A stretch of DNA of 64,000 bases from Fusobacteria bacterium ZRK30 (GTDB taxonomy: Bacteria > Fusobacteriota > Fusobacteriia > Fusobacteriales > Fusobacteriaceae). The notes beneath the pieces were generated by a model that saw only the letters and a program-made list of their open reading frames with translations, was not told where the DNA came from and made no database searches. Numbering within the stretch: position 1 is the first letter of the stretch; every line of letters starts with the position of its first letter. Where the stretch lies: NCBI GenBank assembly GCA_024628785.1, contig CP102405.1:2108001-2172000 (forward strand). The letters are read 5' to 3'. Position numbers and translations under genes: made by a program. Below, one piece after another: positions 8,196-15,484 of the stretch.

Positions 8196-8723
8196 TCACC
8201 TATACCTTTTCACAGTAAATTTTTTTATAACCAATCCGGGGTTACGAGTTATTCCGGCTTTATTAAGAGCTATCTCTATCTGCTGCTCCACACTATCAAC
8301 CCCCTCTAAATCCGGTAAAAGTACCCCTTGAGACCTTCCATCACTTATTAATATCCCATATTTTTTAGGATCTAATTCTTTTATATCCTCTACGTCCTCC
8401 ATAGGAGAAAGGACATCTACAGAAATTTCTATCCTTTCTAACTCATCTTTTTTTAATGGTTCAAATCTAGGGTCGTTGAAGGCCGCTGAGATGGCATTTC
8501 CTCTTATCTCCTCTAATAAATTTTCTCGGTATGGTATCATAGTTCCTATACATCCCCTCAGGGCACCTTCCTTGTACAAAGTGACAAAACATGGTTTTTT
8601 TTCCATCAATTCCTGCATCTCCTTATATTTATCTTCTTCCATCTCACTTTCTCCACCTAAACCTAATTTGGCTGTGATAGTTTCTAAAGCCACTTTTACA
8701 TATATACTTCTAGGTTTATACAT
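8196..8723 (-). CDS. AmmeMemoRadiSam system protein A (AMMECR1 domain)
   Basis: AMMECR1-domain protein, 175 aa, a full single-domain member. The family hallmark is the conserved LRGCIGT loop, present here as GALRGCIGTMIPYR around residues 54-67, followed by ISAAFNDPRF and EISVDVLSPME. A strong AGGAGGTGG lies four bases ahead of the ATG. It is the first gene of the three-gene operon. The cysteine in the LRGCIG loop is a plausible catalytic or modification site, but the role of the family is not established. Confidence 0.93.
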   Translation of the reverse strand: MYKPRSIYVKVALETITAKLGLGGESEMEEDKYKEMQELMEKKPCFVTLYKEGALRGCIGTMIPYRENLLEEIRGNAISAAFNDPRFEPLKKDELERIEISVDVLSPMEDVEDIKELDPKKYGILISDGRSQGVLLPDLEGVDSVEQQIEIALNKAGITRNPGLVIKKFTVKRYR

Positions 8724-9069
8724 ATAACCACCTCCTAAAAAATATTTATTCCCTATTCTTTATTTCATAAATTTAACAAACTTCCTCTTTTATAAAATTT
8801 TTATTTTTTCCTTATCACAGATAATATGATTAATTTTTTTTAATTAATTATATAACTTTATTATGATAACTATTCATTTGAAATATATTAGATAAAATAA
8901 AATTCCCTTAAAAAATAACAATATTATAATTAAATTTATATTTTATCCTTGATATACTTGGCTTTAAAAAAATAAGTTTATCAATTAACTAGGTAAATAA
9001 ATAGGTAGTGTCACAGAAAGACTTTCCTTTCTATTTCCTCCCTGCAAGGATAAAAATTATTTTTTTCAC
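8724..9069. other. AT-rich divergent intergenic region
   Basis: The region lies between the divergent AMMECR1 operon and the lysine operon leader. It should hold the promoter of the AMMECR1 operon, but I cannot pick a convincing -35/-10 pair. No open frame with a ribosome-binding site was found. Confidence 0.5.
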
Positions 9070-9098
9070 TTGACTTTGTGTTCTTTATATAGTAAAAA
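9070..9098 (+). promoter_or_regulatory. Candidate promoter of the lysine fermentation operon
   Basis: TTGACT at 9070-9075, a 17-base spacer and TAAAAA at 9093-9098. The -35 is good and the -10 weak. It is placed correctly ahead of the lysine riboswitch; this call is tentative. Confidence 0.4.
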
Positions 9099-9103
9099 TG
9101 TAT

Positions 9104-9149
9104 TGTAACGAATCTATGAATGAGTTTTCATTTTCTTAGATAGGTTACA
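9104..9149 (+). promoter_or_regulatory. Long hairpin just upstream of the lysine riboswitch
   Basis: TGTAAC, ATCTA and TGAATGA on the left pair in order with TTCATT, TAGAT and GTTACA on the right, giving a 46-base interrupted hairpin. It has no T-run, so it is not a terminator. It may stabilise the leader RNA or help fold the aptamer. Confidence 0.5.
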
Positions 9150-9161
9150 TAAACCAAATAT

Positions 9162-9335
9162 ATAATAGAGGAGCATTTATTGTGGTAACTTTTAATATTC
9201 AAAAGATCTAAAGATCTTCTGAAGTTAGGAGTGAAGGACTTAATTGCCGAAAGGTTGGAACTGCTAGAACCAACCTTGGTTAATATGGGAAAATCCATCT
9301 TGACTGTCACAACTATAGTTGTGGAGAGCTATTTC
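9162..9335 (+). promoter_or_regulatory. Lysine riboswitch (L box) ahead of the lysine fermentation operon
   Basis: Order and content match the lysine riboswitch: AGAGGAGC near the 5' end, GTGAAGGACTTAATTGCCGAAAGG-type core at 9231-9254 (GCCGAA is the hallmark), GACTGTCA at 9302-9309, then a small hairpin and GGAGAGCTATTTC at the 3' end. P1 is AATAG (9164-9168) with CTATT (9329-9333). The family usually represses lysine synthesis or uptake. Here it sits ahead of lysine breakdown genes, so an activating switch is expected. Confidence 0.92.
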
Positions 9336-9386
9336 TTTTTAGTTCTTGGTAATTTTCTGTCTAAAATCATAGATAGGTGTTTTTTT
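9329..9386 (+). terminator. Putative terminator alternative to riboswitch P1
   Basis: CTAT (9329-9332) can pair with ATAG (9373-9376), and TTTTAG (9337-9342) with CTAAAA (9361-9366). A run of seven T follows. The CTAT arm is the same one used in P1 of the lysine aptamer, so ligand-stabilised P1 should block this hairpin and allow read-through. The stem is interrupted and AU-rich, so the call is tentative. Confidence 0.5.
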
Positions 9387-9418
9387 GATGCAAAAAAATA
9401 AAAAAGGGGGAATGAGTT

Positions 9419-9802
9419 GTGAAAGAAGTAATGATTAGATTGAGGATGAGTACCCACGATGCTCATTATGGGGGTAACTTAGTAGATGGTGCTAGAATGC
9501 TAGGCTTATTTGGAGATGTCGCTACCGAGCTCCTCATCAGACAAGATGGAGACGAGGGATTATTTAAAGCCTATGACAACGTTGAATTTATGGCTCCAGT
9601 ATATGCAGGGGATTTTATCGAAGCTGTAGGTTATATAGAAAAAGTTGGAAACACATCCAGAAGGATGGTTTTTGAAGCTAGAAAGGTTATCATTCCTAGA
9701 GTTGACATCAGTGATTCTGCTTGTGAAGTCTTAGAAGAGCCAATTGTTGTTTGTAGAGCTACTGGAACTTGTGTAACACCTAAAGATAAACAAAGAAATT
9801 AG
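9419..9802 (+). CDS. kal: 3-aminobutyryl-CoA ammonia-lyase
   Basis: Kal removes ammonia from L-3-aminobutyryl-CoA to give crotonyl-CoA in lysine fermentation. It is a small hot-dog-fold protein of 127 aa, the family length, with the characteristic opening [23 protein letters not shown] and [23 protein letters not shown]. The start is a GTG with GGGGG eight bases upstream; an ATG four codons later lacks a comparable site. It is first in the operon, ahead of kce by 12 bases. The lysine riboswitch leader ends about 30 bases upstream. Identification rests on sequence resemblance and the complete pathway around it. Confidence 0.92.
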   Translation: MKEVMIRLRMSTHDAHYGGNLVDGARMLGLFGDVATELLIRQDGDEGLFKAYDNVEFMAPVYAGDFIEAVGYIEKVGNTSRRMVFEARKVIIPRVDISDSACEVLEEPIVVCRATGTCVTPKDKQRN

Positions 9803-9814
9803 GGGGAGAGAGAG

Positions 9815-10630
9815 ATGGAAAAGTTAATCATAACAGCTGCCATATGTGGAGCGGAAGTTACTAAGGAACACAACCCTAACGTTCCTTATACTGTAGAAGA
9901 GATTGTAGAGCAAGCATATGGAGCATATATAGAGGGAGCCAGTATCATCCATCTTCATGTGAGAGAAGATGACGGTACTCCTACTCAGTCTAAGGAAAGA
10001 TTTAAACTGTGTATAGACGCTATCAAAGAAAAATGTCCAGACGTTATAGTCCAGCCATCTACCGGCGGAGCTGTAGGGATGACCAATGCAGAGAGATTAC
10101 AGCCTACAGAATTATATCCTGAGATGGCAACATTAGATTGCGGTACTTTAAATTTCGGCGGAGATGAAGTTTTTACTAATACAGAAAATACCATCAAAGA
10201 ATTTGGTGAAAAGATGATAGAAAGAGGTGTCAAACCTGAATTGGAATGTTTTGACAAATCTATGATTGAGATGGCTGTAAGATTAAATAAAAAAGGATTC
10301 ATCAAATCTCCTATGCACTTTAGTTTTGTAATGGGAGTTAATGGAGGGATCGGAGGAGAGTTAAGAGACTTCTTATTTTTAAGAGACAGCTTACCTTGCG
10401 GTTCTACCTATTCAGTTGCCGGTCTTGGAAGATTTGAGTTTTCATTGGCTACAGCAGCTATCATAAGCGGCGGTCATGTAAGAGTTGGTTTTGAAGATAA
10501 CATCTATTTAGAAAAAGGTGTCTTAGCTGAGTCTAATGGTGTCTTAGTAGCCAAAGTAGTAAGGATTGCCAAGGAGCTGGGAAGACAAATAGCTACACCA
10601 GCAGAAGCAAGAGTTATATTAGGATTATAA
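9815..10630 (+). CDS. kce: 3-keto-5-aminohexanoate cleavage enzyme
   Basis: Kce condenses 5-amino-3-oxohexanoate with acetyl-CoA to give 3-aminobutyryl-CoA and acetoacetate. It is a zinc TIM-barrel enzyme of 271 aa (BKACE/DUF849 family). The metal-binding pair IHLHVR places His46 and His48 at the positions known for the family, and SAGLGRFEF-like and GGHVRVGFEDNIY segments complete the active site. The ribosome-binding site is GGGGGAGAG. The gene sits 12 bases after kal and 11 bases before kdd. The BKACE family has varied substrates; the neighbours fix this one. Confidence 0.95.
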   Translation: MEKLIITAAICGAEVTKEHNPNVPYTVEEIVEQAYGAYIEGASIIHLHVREDDGTPTQSKERFKLCIDAIKEKCPDVIVQPSTGGAVGMTNAERLQPTELYPEMATLDCGTLNFGGDEVFTNTENTIKEFGEKMIERGVKPELECFDKSMIEMAVRLNKKGFIKSPMHFSFVMGVNGGIGGELRDFLFLRDSLPCGSTYSVAGLGRFEFSLATAAIISGGHVRVGFEDNIYLEKGVLAESNGVLVAKVVRIAKELGRQIATPAEARVILGL

Positions 10631-10641
10631 GGGGGAAAAAA

Positions 10642-11676
10642 ATGATAAAAGGATGTCCATTTGGAACACACAGAGTAATAGAACCTATGGGAACTATGCC
10701 ACAGGCTGCAGTAAAAATCGACAATACAATGAAGATTAAAAATAACGAGTTATTACTCGATGTAATGACATTAAATATTGATTCAGCTTCATTTACACAA
10801 ATAAAAGATGCGTGCAATAAAGATATAGATAAGATGACTACTATGATCAATGAGATTGTAGGAGAGAGAGGAAAGATGCAAAACCCGGTAACTGGATCTG
10901 GAGGAATGCTTATCGGTGTTGTTAAGGAGATCGGTTCTGATTTTCCTGATAAAAGTTTAAAAGTAGGGGATAAATTAGCTACCTTAGTTTCATTGTCCCT
11001 TACGCCATTAAAGATCGATAAGATTAATAATGTAAATGTATCCAATGACCAGGTTGATATAGACGGACAGGCTATTTTATTTGAAACTGGTATCTATTCT
11101 GTTTTACCTACAGATATCCCTGAAAAATTAGCTTTAGCTGCATTGGATGTAGCTGGTGCTCCTGCACAGGTAGAGAGATTAGTTAAAGAAGGTGACACTG
11201 TTTGTATTATCGGCGGAGGTGGAAAATCTGGTGTTTTATGTGCTTATCAAGCCATGGTAAATGCCGGAGATTCTGGTAAAGTTATCGTAATCGAATACAG
11301 TGAAGAAAATGCAAAGAGAATCTTGGATATGAATTTAGCTCACCATGTAATTATTGCAGATGCTACTAAACCTGTTGAAGTATATGAAAAAGTAAAGGAG
11401 ATTACAGGAGAAGACGTATGTGACGTAGTTATTAATAATGTAAATGTAGCTAATACAGAGATGTCATCTATCCTTATTACAAAGGACGATGGGGTAGTTT
11501 ATTTCTTCTCTATGGCAACATCATTTACAAAAGCAGCTTTAGGAGCTGAAGGTGTAGGAAAAGACGTTCAAATGATCGTAGGAAATGGATATGCCAAGGG
11601 GCATGCTGACCTTACATTAGGTATCATACGTGAATCTAAAACTATCAGAAACTTATTTGAAAAATTATATGTATAA
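10642..11676 (+). CDS. kdd: L-erythro-3,5-diaminohexanoate dehydrogenase
   Basis: Kdd oxidatively deaminates 3,5-diaminohexanoate to 5-amino-3-oxohexanoate using NAD(P)+. The protein has 344 aa. A Rossmann nucleotide-binding motif, CIIGGGGKSGVLCAY, is near residues 190-204, followed by VIVIEYSEENAKR. The opening CPFGTHRVIEPMGTMPQAA is typical of fusobacterial and clostridial Kdd. The ATG is eight bases after GGGGG. The gene lies between kce and kamA. The cofactor preference cannot be read with confidence, although the acidic residue after the second strand (VIE) fits NAD. Confidence 0.93.
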   Translation: MIKGCPFGTHRVIEPMGTMPQAAVKIDNTMKIKNNELLLDVMTLNIDSASFTQIKDACNKDIDKMTTMINEIVGERGKMQNPVTGSGGMLIGVVKEIGSDFPDKSLKVGDKLATLVSLSLTPLKIDKINNVNVSNDQVDIDGQAILFETGIYSVLPTDIPEKLALAALDVAGAPAQVERLVKEGDTVCIIGGGGKSGVLCAYQAMVNAGDSGKVIVIEYSEENAKRILDMNLAHHVIIADATKPVEVYEKVKEITGEDVCDVVINNVNVANTEMSSILITKDDGVVYFFSMATSFTKAALGAEGVGKDVQMIVGNGYAKGHADLTLGIIRESKTIRNLFEKLYV

Positions 11677-11702
11677 AAAATAAAAGGGGGGGCAACAAAA
11701 TT

Positions 11703-12959
11703 ATGATGAATTTAAACTACGAAAGCAGAAGAAAAGAATTATTTCCAAATGTAAGTGATGAACAATGGAATGACTGGCATTGGCAAGTAAGAAATAGAAT
11801 TGAAACTTTAGAAGATTTAAAAAAATATTTTGACCTATCACCAGAAGAGGAGGAGGGAGTAAAAACAGCTAACTCTATCCTTAGAATGGGAATCACTCCA
11901 TATTATTTAACATTGATCGATCCAAAAAATCCAAAATGTCCAGTAAGACAACAGGCGATCCCTACAGCTGCTGAAGTACATAAAGCAGATGCTGATCTAG
12001 ACGACCCTCTACATGAGGATGAGGATTCACCGGTTCCAGGACTTACTCATAGATATCCAGATAGAGTATTATTGTTAGTTACAGATATGTGTTCTATGTA
12101 TTGCAGACATTGCACTAGAAGAAGATTTGCAGGTCAGACAGATGCTGCTTTAGGAATGGAAAAGATAGATACAGCTATTGATTATATCGCTAAAACTCCT
12201 GTAATCAGAGATGTATTGCTTTCTGGAGGAGACGCTCTACTTATCTCAGATGAGAAATTAGAGTATATCTTCAAAAGATTGAGAGCTATTCCTCATGTTC
12301 AAATCGTAAGAATAGGATCTAGAACTCCTGTTGTATTACCTCAAAGAATTACTCCTGAACTAGTAAATATGATGAAAAAATATCATCCGGTTTGGTTAAA
12401 TACCCACTTCAATCATTCAGATGAGATCACATCTGCTTCTAAAGCTGCATGTGAATTGATGGCTGATGCAGGAATCCCATTAGGAAATCAATCTGTTTTA
12501 CTTAGAGGAATAAATGACTGTACTCATATCATGAAAGAGTTAGTACAGGACCTGGTAGCTATAAGAGTAAGACCTTACTACATCTATCAGTGTGACCTTT
12601 CAGTAGGATTAGAACACTTCAGAACTCCTGTATCTAAAGGAATCGAGATCATCGAAGGTCTTCGTGGACATACATCTGGATATGCTATCCCAACATTTGT
12701 TGTAGACGCTCCTGGTGGTGGAGGTAAGACTCCGGTTATGCCGCAATATATCATCTCTCAAAGTCCAAAAAGAGTAGTTCTTAGAAACTTTGAAGGAGTT
12801 ATCACAACATATACAGAACCAAAACCATATGAAGATAAATGTGACTGCAAGCATTGTCAAGAAGAAAGACAACACCTTGGAATAGCTAAACTATTAGATG
12901 GTAAACAGCTAGCTATTGAGCCTAAGGTACTTGACAGACACATCAGAAATGAACACTAA
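11703..12959 (+). CDS. kamA: L-lysine 2,3-aminomutase
   Basis: KamA is a radical SAM, PLP-dependent enzyme that turns L-lysine into L-beta-lysine, the first step of the pathway; 418 aa. The cluster motif CSMYCRHC gives Cys130, Cys134 and Cys137. The PLP lysine is Lys342 in GGGGKTPV. The two residues that bind the lysine side-chain amine are Asp298 (YQCDLS) and Asp335 (VVDAPG), each five positions later than in the Clostridium subterminale enzyme. A C-terminal CDCKHC pair is the zinc site. This proves lysine rather than glutamate specificity and contrasts with the paralogue at 27089. A second ATG directly follows the first. Confidence 0.97.
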   Translation: MMNLNYESRRKELFPNVSDEQWNDWHWQVRNRIETLEDLKKYFDLSPEEEEGVKTANSILRMGITPYYLTLIDPKNPKCPVRQQAIPTAAEVHKADADLDDPLHEDEDSPVPGLTHRYPDRVLLLVTDMCSMYCRHCTRRRFAGQTDAALGMEKIDTAIDYIAKTPVIRDVLLSGGDALLISDEKLEYIFKRLRAIPHVQIVRIGSRTPVVLPQRITPELVNMMKKYHPVWLNTHFNHSDEITSASKAACELMADAGIPLGNQSVLLRGINDCTHIMKELVQDLVAIRVRPYYIYQCDLSVGLEHFRTPVSKGIEIIEGLRGHTSGYAIPTFVVDAPGGGGKTPVMPQYIISQSPKRVVLRNFEGVITTYTEPKPYEDKCDCKHCQEERQHLGIAKLLDGKQLAIEPKVLDRHIRNEH

Positions 12960-13980
12960 GAAGATGATTGCTTCCCTACTCCCCTATAATAGTATATCTA
13001 TTATAGGGATGGAAAAAAACTCAGGGAAAACTACCACTTTAAATTATATATTAAAAAATTTAAAGGGGACCAAAGTTATCGGCCTCACTTCTATTGGACG
13101 TGATGGTGAAGACTGTGACAGAGTAACTAACACACATAAACCTAAAATCTATGTGGAGAAGGGCAGCCTGGTTGCTACAGCTAAAAATTTACTCTGTAAA
13201 TGTGATATAACCAAGGAAATTTTAGCTGCCACAGGGATCTCCTCCCCTATGGGTGAAATAATAATTATGAGAGCATTAAGCAATGGATTTGTTGATGTGG
13301 CTGGTCCCTCCTACAATTCAGCTCTCATAAAAGTGAGGGATCTTATGTTAGATTTTGGATGCGACTTGGTCCTCATTGATGGTGCACTGAGTCGAAAAGG
13401 CAGTGCAGGAAATTTAGTTTCAGAAGCCTCTATATTGGCTACTGGAGCTAGTTTTTCTCCTGATCTTACAAGGGTAGTGGAAGAAAGCAGCCATAATGTA
13501 AAAATGTTACAGTTACCAAAATGTTCTGATAAAATAGCAGATTTAACCAGAGAGATATTAAAAACGGGAAGGATTGGATTTATAGATACCCAATCAAATA
13601 TAGAGGTCTTAGACCTCCCTACTTCCCTTAATTCCCATAGGGAGATAGTAGATGCAGTTAAGCCTAGCCATAAATATTTAGTTTTAGGAGGTGCTGTATC
13701 CAAGGGATTGATAGAATCTATCATACAAAATAGAGAGTTGTTTAAAAGTTTTACGATCGTCATAGAAGATGGAACAAAGATTTTTATAGATTCTAATATG
13801 TATCATAAATTATCTATGATACCAGTCAGGCTGGAGGTACTAGACAGTATTAACCTTCTGTATCTGACCTGTAATCCCACATCCCCTTACGGATATTCAT
13901 TTGAGAGTGAAAAATTTTGTGAATTATTAAAAACATCTATAGATATAGATGTTGTAGATGTTGTAGGAGGACTATTATGA
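12949..13980 (+). CDS. kamB: P-loop protein of the lysine fermentation operon (KamB-like)
   Basis: A 343-residue protein with a Walker A motif GMEKNSGKTT near residues 20-29, a GRDGEDCDRVT segment and an LVLIDGALSRKGSAG segment that resembles a Walker B region. It corresponds to the uncharacterised KamB gene found between kamA and kamC in clostridia, Porphyromonas and fusobacteria. The start at 12949 overlaps the kamA stop; a TTG further upstream and an ATG at 12964 are alternatives. Its stop overlaps the kamC start (ATGA), so the two are translationally coupled. Its function is unknown. A chaperone or reactivation role for the B12-dependent aminomutase is a guess from context. Confidence 0.8.
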   Translation: MNTKKMIASLLPYNSISIIGMEKNSGKTTTLNYILKNLKGTKVIGLTSIGRDGEDCDRVTNTHKPKIYVEKGSLVATAKNLLCKCDITKEILAATGISSPMGEIIIMRALSNGFVDVAGPSYNSALIKVRDLMLDFGCDLVLIDGALSRKGSAGNLVSEASILATGASFSPDLTRVVEESSHNVKMLQLPKCSDKIADLTREILKTGRIGFIDTQSNIEVLDLPTSLNSHREIVDAVKPSHKYLVLGGAVSKGLIESIIQNRELFKSFTIVIEDGTKIFIDSNMYHKLSMIPVRLEVLDSINLLYLTCNPTSPYGYSFESEKFCELLKTSIDIDVVDVVGGLL

Positions 13981-15419
13981 GATACCTTGATCTTAAAAAC
14001 AGAGAAAAAATTGGGTTGGAATACCTCACAAATAATCTGACTACAATATCTCCATATGGTAACCAAAAAAAAAGAGATATTGTTCCTATAGAAAAAGCTG
14101 AGATTTTAGAAGAAATTTTCAACCATTTGGAATTTTTCATAGATAGATGTCAGCAGAATAAAAAAGAGATCCAGAAGATAGAACTTCTCCTTATGAAATT
14201 AAAAAATATATCTAATATAGTTTTAAACATTCAAAAAGGAAAAATTTTAGATGAGGTTGAGTTATTCGAATTAAAGATAAATACTATGATCTTTATGGAG
14301 ATTAAAAGTATCTCAAACGATATACTTTTAAAAGATTTTCACCTTGTTGATCTGAGCCCTATTATAGATATTTTAGACCCTGGATCAAAAAAAATTCCTA
14401 CCTTCCATATCTATAACGAGTATTCAGAAAAATTAAAGGCTGTCAGAGAAAAAAAGTCAGAAATTGAAAAATTAATCTTTTCAACTAAAGATAACGAACT
14501 ACAGATAAAACTAAAGGAAGAAAGGAGAGAGATTGTTGTTTTAGAAAATTGTGAAGAATCTAAAGTCAAAATAGATATAAGCAGACAATTAGTCTCTTAT
14601 ACTTCCGATATTCTTATAGATATCGACAAAATTAAAGATATTGACTTTACCTTGGCTAAAGCAAAACTTGCTATAAAATATGGAGCTAACAGGCCTAAAA
14701 TAGGTGAACACATCGAATTTATCGGGATGTTTAATCCAGAAATTTTAGAAACTTTAAAGATTAAAAATCAAGAATTTCAAAAATTAGATATCCTATTAAA
14801 AAATGGTAATACTATCTTAACAGGAGCTAATATGGGAGGGAAAAGCGTTATCTTAAAAACCCTTACCCTCAATCTGATCCTAGCTCAAATGGGATTTTAT
14901 GTTTTTTCAGATCATGCAACTATCCCTATATTAAAGTTTATACAGTTTTTATCCGATGATATCCAGGATGTTTCCAAGGGGCTCAGCAGTTTTGGAGCTG
15001 AAATAATGAAACTCAGGGAGATTACAGGATGTCTTACAACTTATGACAAGGGATTTATTGCACTGGATGAATTTGCTCGGGGGACCAACCCAAGTGAAGG
15101 TAAAAAATTTGTAAAAGGATTATCCAATTATATGAAAAACTTTGATAGTTTTTCAATCATGGCAACTCACTATGATGGTGTAGTCGATGATTCTACTCCT
15201 CATTATCAGGTTGTAGGATTAAAGAATATAGATTTTGACAGTTTAAAAAGAAAGATTGACTTAAATAATCAAAATTCAATCTCTCTGATCCAAAAACATA
15301 TGGATTATTCCATAGAAAAGATTCATTCTAACTTTGAAGTTCCAAAAGATGCACTCAATGTAGCAGCTTTGATTGGAATCGATGAGAATTTAAAAGACAT
15401 AATAAAAAATTTATACTAA
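13977..15419 (+). CDS. kamC: MutS-like ATPase of the lysine fermentation operon (KamC-like)
   Basis: A 480-residue protein whose C-terminal half is a MutS domain V ATPase: Walker A GANMGGKS at 283-290, Walker B and D-loop region FIALDEFARGTNPSEG at 360-375, and the switch histidine in MATHYD. A predicted coiled coil with many Lys and Glu occupies about 150-190, matching the MutS lever. The mismatch-recognition and connector domains of MutS are absent, so it should not be a mismatch-repair protein. It is coupled to kamB and followed by kamD. It matches the KamC gene of other kam operons, whose role is unknown. Confidence 0.82.
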   Translation: MRYLDLKNREKIGLEYLTNNLTTISPYGNQKKRDIVPIEKAEILEEIFNHLEFFIDRCQQNKKEIQKIELLLMKLKNISNIVLNIQKGKILDEVELFELKINTMIFMEIKSISNDILLKDFHLVDLSPIIDILDPGSKKIPTFHIYNEYSEKLKAVREKKSEIEKLIFSTKDNELQIKLKEERREIVVLENCEESKVKIDISRQLVSYTSDILIDIDKIKDIDFTLAKAKLAIKYGANRPKIGEHIEFIGMFNPEILETLKIKNQEFQKLDILLKNGNTILTGANMGGKSVILKTLTLNLILAQMGFYVFSDHATIPILKFIQFLSDDIQDVSKGLSSFGAEIMKLREITGCLTTYDKGFIALDEFARGTNPSEGKKFVKGLSNYMKNFDSFSIMATHYDGVVDDSTPHYQVVGLKNIDFDSLKRKIDLNNQNSISLIQKHMDYSIEKIHSNFEVPKDALNVAALIGIDENLKDIIKNLY

Positions 15420-15484
15420 TCCCTCATCCTTCTAAAGGAGAGAGTATCTCAAGGGGGAAAGGGTAGCTTTGGAGGTAAAATAAT

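Noticed and set aside
9128-9310. 60-codon open frame on the minus strand
   Set aside because: It lies inside the lysine riboswitch aptamer on the opposite strand, has no ribosome-binding site and no recognisable protein features.
13977-15419. DNA mismatch-repair MutS
   Set aside because: Only the ATPase and lever-like region is present, without mismatch-binding domains, and the gene lies in a catabolic operon, matching KamC of other kam clusters.
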